Shown one piece after another: positions 58,534 through 64,000 of a stretch of 64,000 nt of DNA. The stretch comes from Streptomyces globisporus. GTDB lineage: Bacteria; Actinomycetota; Actinomycetes; Streptomycetales; Streptomycetaceae. A model generated the notes under the pieces. It did no database searches. It worked only from the letters and a program-made list of their open reading frames with translations, and was not told where the DNA came from. Numbering within the stretch: position 1 is the stretch's first letter; each line of letters begins with the position of its first letter. Position numbers and translations under genes: made by a program. The stretch covers positions 248,001 through 312,000 of the forward strand of contig BMTG01000007.1 in NCBI GenBank assembly GCA_014649555.1, given 5' to 3'.

Positions 58534-59385
58534 TCACGCCCAGGGATCGAAGGGGATCCCGGCGGGCTTGGAGTTGTTGAGGAGGTTGCGGAAGCGGTCG
58601 TCCTTGTCGGTGACCTTGATGGTCGCGGACCCGAAGTCCGCGTTCATGAGCTTGTCGCGCAACTCCGCGCTGGGGAAGCCGTTCCAGTCGACGATCGGCG
58701 GGTAGCGCCAGGTGCCGTAGTGGTTCTCCGGCGGCTCGTCGTTGCCGTTGGCGAGGCGGAAGAAGTGCGTGCTCGGACCGTCCTTGTGGTAGACGGCCTT
58801 GGGGTGCGAACCGTCGAACCGCACCTGTGACCGCGGGTAGGTCTTGACGGTGCTGTGCTGGGTGGTCGAGACGTAATCCACCTGGTTGGACGCCTGGTTG
58901 ACCCAGGATATGACGTGCTCGAAGTCATGCCGGTGCCCGCCGAGTCCACTGCCGTGAACGGCCTGGTCCTTCTCGAAGTAGCTCGCGTAGACAATGCCGC
59001 ACCAGCCGTTGTTGCACTTCGAGCGGGCGTACGTCTGGGAGTTGTCCAGGTCCCACTGGTCCCGGCAGCTGCCGTTGATCGCCCCGGTCGTCTTGAGCCC
59101 CGGAGCGAGGGTGCCGTCCGGGCCGATGGCGGGAGTGGCGTAGCAGCCGTCGCCGTCGTAGTCGTAGGCCGGCGAGAAGGCCTGCTCGTAACCGCCCGCG
59201 CTCTGAGGGAGGCTGCCCGGCGGGTCGGCGTGGGCGGCGGAGGCGGTGCCCAGCACGAGGATGCCTGCGGCGGCGAGGGTGGTGGCGGTGCGGCCGACTT
59301 TTCGGTTGCGGAAGGGAAGTGCGTCAGCCGGGGGCATCTTCCTAAGGACCTTGCGGGGGAAATCCGACATCGGCAGGGTTCGCAT
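58534..59385 (-). CDS. Secreted NPP1/Nep1-like protein (NLP)
   Basis: 283 aa, ATG at 59385 ten bases after AGGAG. A signal peptide covers about residues 30-53 (TATTLAAAGILVLGTASAAHA). The hallmark motif GHRHDFE (canonical GHRHDWE) is followed by HVISWVN, and the metal-coordinating acidic pair pattern YDYDGDGCY lies near residue 73. Three or more Cys support secretion. NLPs are cytolytic toxins of plant-associated microbes that bind sphingolipids; many actinobacterial copies have unknown roles. No virulence island is seen around it. It ends 17 bases from the convergent regulator gene. Confidence 0.9.
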   Translation of the reverse strand: MRTLPMSDFPRKVLRKMPPADALPFRNRKVGRTATTLAAAGILVLGTASAAHADPPGSLPQSAGGYEQAFSPAYDYDGDGCYATPAIGPDGTLAPGLKTTGAINGSCRDQWDLDNSQTYARSKCNNGWCGIVYASYFEKDQAVHGSGLGGHRHDFEHVISWVNQASNQVDYVSTTQHSTVKTYPRSQVRFDGSHPKAVYHKDGPSTHFFRLANGNDEPPENHYGTWRYPPIVDWNGFPSAELRDKLMNADFGSATIKVTDKDDRFRNLLNNSKPAGIPFDPWA

Positions 59386-59603
59386 GACTTATATCGCTCC
59401 TGACTCAGCAGCACGTCACGACAGGTGACTCCCGCAAGAATTGCCCGGGTCATGACAGAAGGAAACGGGAGACCGCCCCCCCATTTACCGGGTGTCATCC
59501 AGCAGCAACTCACGCAGCAAACGATCAAGAAGCAAAGATAACGTGGAGGAACAGACAGCCGCAGAGCGGAAGAAGAATCGACGTACAGCTTCTCGGAGGA
59601 CCG

Positions 59604-60047
59604 ATGACGTGGGACGAGTGGGAGCAGGCGAAGGCGAGGGCACAGCAGGGAACAGCCATGCAGTTGAACGAAGTCGCTCCCGAGCGCGGCGGTATCGGCG
59701 ACGGGGACATGGTCGTCCACGACAACGTGCTCGGTGCGCTGGGGAACGCGGCCCACAGCCTGCGACAGCACTTCTCCACCGCGTCCGACCACGCGCGGCA
59801 GAACACGTTCGACGCGTCTATCCAACTGTTCAACGACGGGCTGGACATGGGTTCCGCCCTCACCGAACTCCACGACGCATGGAACACGAAGGCGGGAACG
59901 CTCAAGGAGGCATGCGCGCACATCTCCAACCACCTGGACTACTCCCGCGCCCAACACGCGAAGGACGCGGTCAAGATCGCGACGGACATGCGCACGGTCG
60001 GCGGGGACGAACTGTCCGTGTCGCGCATCCACGACTACTACAAGTAG
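59604..60047 (+). CDS. Small helical protein, first gene of a WXG-like module
   Basis: 147 aa, ATG five bases after GGAGGA. No signal peptide or membrane helix. Mostly helical: VHDNVLGALGNAAHSLRQHFSTASDHARQ, FNDGLDMGSALTELHDAWNTKAGTLKEACAHISNHL, then SRAQHAKDAVKIATDM. The size and shape resemble ESX/WXG100-associated chaperone or helical-hairpin partners; the HDAWNTKAG stretch stands where a W-x-G turn would be, though the exact motif is W-N-T-K-A-G. It is followed after 69 bases by the large WXG-bearing protein, so probably forms a complex with it. Confidence 0.72.
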   Translation: MTWDEWEQAKARAQQGTAMQLNEVAPERGGIGDGDMVVHDNVLGALGNAAHSLRQHFSTASDHARQNTFDASIQLFNDGLDMGSALTELHDAWNTKAGTLKEACAHISNHLDYSRAQHAKDAVKIATDMRTVGGDELSVSRIHDYYK

Positions 60048-60116
60048 CCGGAAATCAGGGCCGCGTGGGGCTCGCAGGAAGACGGACGACGACGCAGGAC
60101 GACGGGGGCACACATC

Positions 60117-62228
60117 ATGGTCACCTTCCAGGAACTCAACGACCTGCGGCTGGGAAAACTCCAGTCCGCGGCGGATCTGGCCGCCAAGGCCAAAGCGGCT
60201 GACTGGAAGGGCCAGAACGCGTCCGTGACCAAGGACTTCGTCACGGTCACCGCGCGGGAGTTCGACGACGTCGTCACCGTCGCCCGGAGCGTCCACACGA
60301 TCCTGAGCGGCGCGCACGACAAGCTGACGAAGCACAAGGGCGATTTGGCCGATGCTTTGAGCCGAGCGGCCAAGAAGAACATCTACGTGAACGACAAGGG
60401 CGTGGTCAACGCGGCTGTTCCGTCGCCGCAGGCGGCCGGCAGCGCGAAGATCGAACCGCCGGCCCAGGCGGAGATCGACGCGGTGGCCCAGGAGATCAGC
60501 ACCATCTTGACCGCGGCCGCCGAGACCGACAGCACGGCCGCCACGGCGTTGCGTTTCCACGCCAAGGACAAGCACGGATTCGAATCGAGCGGATTCAACA
60601 ACTTCGACTCTGCGCAGAAGAGCATCGAGGACTCCGACGAGCTCATCCGCCTGGGCAAGCTGGACCCCAGCAAGATCACCAACGATCAGCTGGAACGCTT
60701 CAACGCCCTGCTGAAGGCACACCCCAACGATCCCGTCTTCGCCGAACGTGTGGCCCTCGGCCTCGGCCCGGAAGGGACACTGAAGTTCTTCGCCGGGGCC
60801 GTGGACCTGGACAGCTGGGAGAACCGGGACGGCGGCACCGCCGGAACCCGGGAGGACCGCGAGCGCCGGATGGAGCTGCTCGGCATGTTGGAGAAGCAGC
60901 GGGGCACCACGCCGGCCGCCGCCTCGCACTCCAACAGTGAGGGCATGGAGGCCTGGAAGGAGCGGGTCGTCGCACTCGGCGGCGAGGACGTCGGCAGCGG
61001 CAAGGGCACCAGCCAGACCCGTATCCACGGCTTCCAGGCGATGAGCAACCTGATGCGCCAAGGGAAGTACGAGGGCGAGTTCCTCAACGACTACGGCAAC
61101 GCGCTCGTCACGTTCGAGAAGGAGAACACCGGGTACGTCAAGGACCCGGGCCCCGGTGGAAAGCGCCGGGAGGACGTGCTGCCCTGGGACAAGCTGCCGT
61201 CGTACGCGAAGATCGACCAGCTCCACTACGGGGAGGGCAACGACGCCGGCACGGACCCGATGACCGGGTTCATGAAGGCGTTGTCCCGCAACCCCGACGC
61301 GGCCACGGACTTCTTCAGCTCGACCGACCCGCAGGACAACGCCCAGCACGTCCTGAAGGACCGCAATCCCTTCAACGACGTGGTGCCCGACTCTCTGGGC
61401 TACGGGGAATCGGCGAGCGACTACAAGGGTCCGAAGGCGAGTTACGAGGCGACCGGCGACGCTCTCGTCGCGGCGGCGACCGGGGTCGACCCGAACGACA
61501 GCTCCGCGCGGCCCGTCGAGCACAACGGACAGCACAGGCAGGTCCTCGACAATTCGCTGGAATACCTCGCGGCGCGGGGCGACGACTTCCCCACCGAGAT
61601 GCGGGACGACATGGCGATCGTCCTGACGAATCACGGGGACGTGGTGCACCACTCCGCGAGTGCACTGGCCGACGACCCCAAGGACGCGCGGCTGCTGGAC
61701 CGGGACCAGTTGTTGGAAGTCTCCAAGCAGATCTCCCGCGACCAGAACGCGTACGGCATGCTCAACGAGGGCATCAACCGCGAGATCGTCAGGGACATCC
61801 ACGAGGACAACCCGAAAGACCCCAAGGAGACCCTGCTGCGTGCGGGTAACACCGTCGGATTCCTGGAGCAGGCGCGCTACCAGGCCCTGGAGACCGACAA
61901 GGACGACCCCTCATGGGACGCCAAATGGATGTACCACGGGTTCGGCAGCATCGTGAACTTCGCACCGGGTGTGGGCGACCTGGCGCAGCGAGGGATCGAC
62001 GCGGTCGCCTACGAGTTGCAGACGCAGGAGCAGGACAGGATCGACAACATCCAGGCACGCGACAACCAGAAGGTCTTCGAGGGACGGGAGCGTCAGTTGC
62101 AGGCACTCGCCGAAGAATGGGCCAAGGCGAACCCGGTTCACTCCAACACCCGTTACACCATCACCGACGAGATCAACGGAGCCGCCTACAACGGTAACGA
62201 CCGAGCCAAGGGACTGGCGGGCGGATGA
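60117..62228 (+). CDS. Large protein with WXG100-like N-terminus
   Basis: 703 aa. Residues 1-85 form a helical hairpin with the turn DWKGQNA (W30-x-G32), like WXG100 proteins exported by type VII secretion. The middle has the look of the actinobacterial TPR-repeat-region family: GFQAMSNLMRQGKYEGEFLNDYGNALVTFE, DPMTGFMKALSRNPDAATDFFSS, LKDRNPFND, then ATGDALVAAATGVD. The end carries GSIVNFAPGVGDLAQRGIDAVAYELQ and a charged helix. No toxin domain, protease or hydrolase motif is visible. The stop overlaps the lipoprotein start (ATGATGA). Confidence 0.78.
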   Translation: MVTFQELNDLRLGKLQSAADLAAKAKAADWKGQNASVTKDFVTVTAREFDDVVTVARSVHTILSGAHDKLTKHKGDLADALSRAAKKNIYVNDKGVVNAAVPSPQAAGSAKIEPPAQAEIDAVAQEISTILTAAAETDSTAATALRFHAKDKHGFESSGFNNFDSAQKSIEDSDELIRLGKLDPSKITNDQLERFNALLKAHPNDPVFAERVALGLGPEGTLKFFAGAVDLDSWENRDGGTAGTREDRERRMELLGMLEKQRGTTPAAASHSNSEGMEAWKERVVALGGEDVGSGKGTSQTRIHGFQAMSNLMRQGKYEGEFLNDYGNALVTFEKENTGYVKDPGPGGKRREDVLPWDKLPSYAKIDQLHYGEGNDAGTDPMTGFMKALSRNPDAATDFFSSTDPQDNAQHVLKDRNPFNDVVPDSLGYGESASDYKGPKASYEATGDALVAAATGVDPNDSSARPVEHNGQHRQVLDNSLEYLAARGDDFPTEMRDDMAIVLTNHGDVVHHSASALADDPKDARLLDRDQLLEVSKQISRDQNAYGMLNEGINREIVRDIHEDNPKDPKETLLRAGNTVGFLEQARYQALETDKDDPSWDAKWMYHGFGSIVNFAPGVGDLAQRGIDAVAYELQTQEQDRIDNIQARDNQKVFEGRERQLQALAEEWAKANPVHSNTRYTITDEINGAAYNGNDRAKGLAGG

Positions 62229-62773
62229 TGACGGGAACACCGGGGAAGCGATCGACGGTATCGGTGCGCGGAGCCGCGCTGCTCGGAGCAGCACTGATGA
62301 TCCTGCCGGGATGCAGCAGCCCGAAGACGTTCGAGGTGTCGGAGCTCTGCGGAACGAAGGTCGATCCCGCCCTCGTCGCGCCTTTCCTTCCCGAGGGCAA
62401 AGAATTGAAGGTGGACGACAGCCTCACCGAAGCGGGGCAGCCGCGTTGCAAGGTGTACGTGGACGGAACGCTCCACCTCTACCTGCGGGGAGACATCGTG
62501 GAGCCCGACTTCGACCCGCTGAAGGCCACGGAGCAGAGCATGCGACGGCTGGGCGATCCCGCTCCAGCCGACATCGGTGACGGCGCCACCATCGCGGACC
62601 ACGGGGCGATGGCGGTGCGGGCGTGTACCTACCAGGGCGAGAAGCGGCAGTATGTGCTTGATCTCGACGGCGTCGACCGACCCCAGGACACCGCTGAGCG
62701 TCGTCGGGCACTGGAAAAGTTCCTCCGCTCCCAACTTCCCGTCGCGGTGGAAGCGGAGGGCTGCCGCCCGTAA
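62225..62773 (+). CDS. Lipoprotein, third gene of the WXG-like module
   Basis: 182 aa, overlapping the previous gene by four bases. A lipobox ILPGC (Cys near residue 30) follows a hydrophobic h-region (ALLGAALM), so the protein should be lipidated on the outer face of the membrane. Two further Cys pairs occur in the mature part (LCGTKV, RCKVYV, ACTYQG, EGCRP). No named family. Gene order helical partner, WXG-like protein, lipoprotein suggests that the lipoprotein receives, anchors or neutralises the exported large protein. Confidence 0.78.
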   Translation: MMTGTPGKRSTVSVRGAALLGAALMILPGCSSPKTFEVSELCGTKVDPALVAPFLPEGKELKVDDSLTEAGQPRCKVYVDGTLHLYLRGDIVEPDFDPLKATEQSMRRLGDPAPADIGDGATIADHGAMAVRACTYQGEKRQYVLDLDGVDRPQDTAERRRALEKFLRSQLPVAVEAEGCRP

Positions 62774-62793
62774 GACCGAGGCGGGCGGTGCGC

Positions 62794-62824
62794 TTGCCAT
62801 CGAGTCCACTCGAACTCCTACAGT
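62794..62824 (+). promoter_or_regulatory. MerR-type promoter with 19-bp spacer and dyad
   Basis: TTGCCA (62794-62799), a spacer of exactly 19 bases, TACAGT (62819-62824). The spacer contains the perfect dyad TCGAGT-CC-ACTCGA (62800-62813). Overlong spacers with a central dyad are the hallmark of promoters activated by MerR-family proteins. It lies 58 bases before the aldo-keto reductase start. Confidence 0.7.
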
Positions 62825-62881
62825 GCGCGCACGGATCCGGATCCGGCCCCAGCCACCCCGCACCCACCAGGGAGCTCGACC

Positions 62882-63931
62882 ATGCTCTACCGCACACTCG
62901 GCGGCACCGGCATCGAGGTCAGCGCGCACTGTCTCGGCACGATGATGTTCGGCTCGGTCGGCAACCCCGATCACGCCGACTCCGTACGCGTCATCCATGC
63001 CGCCCTCGACGCGGGCATCAACTTCGTCGACACCGCGGACATGTACTCCGCCGGTGAGTCCGAGACCATCGTCGGCAAGGCGCTGAAAGGACGGCGCGAC
63101 GACGTCGTCCTCGCCACCAAGGTGCACTTCCCGATGGGCGATGGGCCCAACCGAGGCGGAAACTCCCGGCGTTGGATCGTCAAGGAGGTCGAGGAGAGTC
63201 TGTGCCGCCTCGGCACCGACTGGATCGACCTCTACCAGGTCCACCGCCCCGACCGCACCACGGACATCGAGGAGACCCTCTCCGCGCTGACCGACCTCGT
63301 GCGGGCTGGGAAGATCCGCGCCTTCGGCTGCTCGACGTTCCCGGCCGAGGAGATCGTGGAGTCGCACGTCGTCGCCGAGCGGCGCGGCCTCGGGCGGTTC
63401 CGGACCGAGCAGCCGCCGTACTCGATCCTTGCCCGAGGCATCGAGCGGTCCGTTCTGCCAACCTGCCGGCGGTACGGGATGGGGGTGCTCACCTGGTCCC
63501 CGCTGGCCTCCGGCTTCCTGACCGGCAAGTACCGCAAGGGCGGGGCCATCGACCTGACCAGCGGGCGGGCGGCGCTGCACCCGCACCGGTTCGACCCGGA
63601 GGCCCCGCTGACCGCCGCCAAGCTGGACGTCGTCGAGCAACTCGTCGCCGTGGCCGACAGCATCGGGGCGACGCTGCCCGAGCTGGCGGTCGCCTTTCCC
63701 CTCACCCACCCCGCCGTCACCTCGGTCATCATCGGCCCGCGCACGATGGAGCAGTTGGAGGGGCTGCTGAAGGGCGCCTCGCTCACGCTGGACGACGAGA
63801 CGCTCGACCGGATCGACGCGATCGTCGCGCCGGGCACCGACGTCTACCCGCCGGACGGCGTGTGGACCCCGCCCTCCCTCACCGATGTCGCCCAGCGCAG
63901 GCGGCCGGTGGGCGAACGCGCGGCGGCGTAG
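62882..63931 (+). CDS. Aldo/keto reductase
   Basis: 349 aa, ATG with GGGAG upstream. A TIM-barrel AKR: opening YRTLGGTGIEVSAHCLGTMMFG, catalytic Asp in INFVDTADMYSAG (Tyr in the same motif), KVHFPMGDG in place of the Lys strand, VHRPDRTTDIEETLSAL with the active-site His, and a C-terminal NADP site VTSVIIGPRTMEQLE. Expected to reduce aldehydes or ketones with NADPH. The MerR-type promoter upstream predicts induction by a redox or drug signal. A MerR gene may lie beyond the window. Confidence 0.92.
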   Translation: MLYRTLGGTGIEVSAHCLGTMMFGSVGNPDHADSVRVIHAALDAGINFVDTADMYSAGESETIVGKALKGRRDDVVLATKVHFPMGDGPNRGGNSRRWIVKEVEESLCRLGTDWIDLYQVHRPDRTTDIEETLSALTDLVRAGKIRAFGCSTFPAEEIVESHVVAERRGLGRFRTEQPPYSILARGIERSVLPTCRRYGMGVLTWSPLASGFLTGKYRKGGAIDLTSGRAALHPHRFDPEAPLTAAKLDVVEQLVAVADSIGATLPELAVAFPLTHPAVTSVIIGPRTMEQLEGLLKGASLTLDDETLDRIDAIVAPGTDVYPPDGVWTPPSLTDVAQRRRPVGERAAA

Positions 63932-64000
63932 CCCTGAACGTCTACGACGCGGTGTCGTCGACGGCGGGCTTCCGGGCAAGGAAGCTCGCCACCGGCCTCT

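Noticed and set aside
58644-61802. A 1000-codon minus-strand frame across the NLP gene and the WXG-like module
   Set aside because: It covers coding strands of three well-supported genes and has no motif or ribosome site.

Overview
The window is a stretch of high-GC actinomycete chromosome, almost certainly Streptomyces. The evidence is the codon use, the sepX/glpR divisome gene, a principal-like sigma factor of HrdD type, a DUF6227 gene, an Scr1-type regulator paired with a DUF397 protein, and the dense set of small regulator/transporter pairs. There are about 50 protein genes and two tRNA genes (Ala-CGC, Arg-CCT). No rRNA, CRISPR array, integrase or complete insertion sequence was seen. The gene order over the first 28 kb looks like core chromosome; the right half is more accessory.

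Layout. 0-6 kb: tRNA-Ala, then a minus-strand block reading galU, glp (gephyrin/MoeA-like), moaC, mog, a RimJ-like acetyltransferase and sepX/glpR. This order matches the actinobacterial Glp-GlpR cell-division cluster with two molybdenum-cofactor genes set into it. 6-15 kb: 5-formyltetrahydrofolate cyclo-ligase, a penicillin-acylase-family hydrolase, a K+/H+ antiporter, an MFS exporter, an FmdB zinc-ribbon protein behind a near-perfect CIRCE element, MTA phosphorylase, a SAF-domain protein and MscL. 15.5-21 kb: a translationally coupled minus-strand operon for a membrane-bound molybdopterin oxidoreductase (membrane subunit, catalytic subunit, four-cluster ferredoxin, Rieske protein, small membrane protein). 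21-33.5 kb: P1 peptidase, DUF6227, an MFS/WYL-regulator pair, hrdD, a LigB-type dioxygenase with a MarR regulator, a second MFS with a TetR regulator, and a secreted M6-like metalloprotease.

33.5-37 kb looks decayed: an AMP-binding enzyme lacking its C-terminal domain, and a TetR gene without its normal start abutting the last segment of an oppositely oriented membrane transporter, followed by tRNA-Arg. 37-46 kb: ATP-grasp and APH-like proteins, two membrane proteins, a D-Ala-D-Ala carboxypeptidase with a very long acidic cytoplasmic tail, a GPP34 protein, and the Scr1/DUF397 pair. 46-54 kb: an SDR with a divergent partner around a perfect palindrome, a sodium/solute symporter, an ADP-ribosylglycohydrolase-fold protein lacking the usual metal-binding aspartates, a P-loop kinase and a STAND-like TPR ATPase. 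54-64 kb: a TetR regulator with an unusual C-terminal extension, an imine reductase with a divergent GlxA-type regulator, a secreted Nep1-like (NPP1) protein, a three-gene WXG100-like/lipoprotein module, and an aldo-keto reductase behind a MerR-type 19-bp-spacer promoter.

The best leads are the CIRCE-controlled FmdB protein, the Glp/SepX cluster, the metal-ligand-less ADP-ribosylhydrolase, the TetR fusion, the WXG-like module, the MerR-type promoter, and the deletion scar near 35.1 kb. All calls are by reading; no database search was run.
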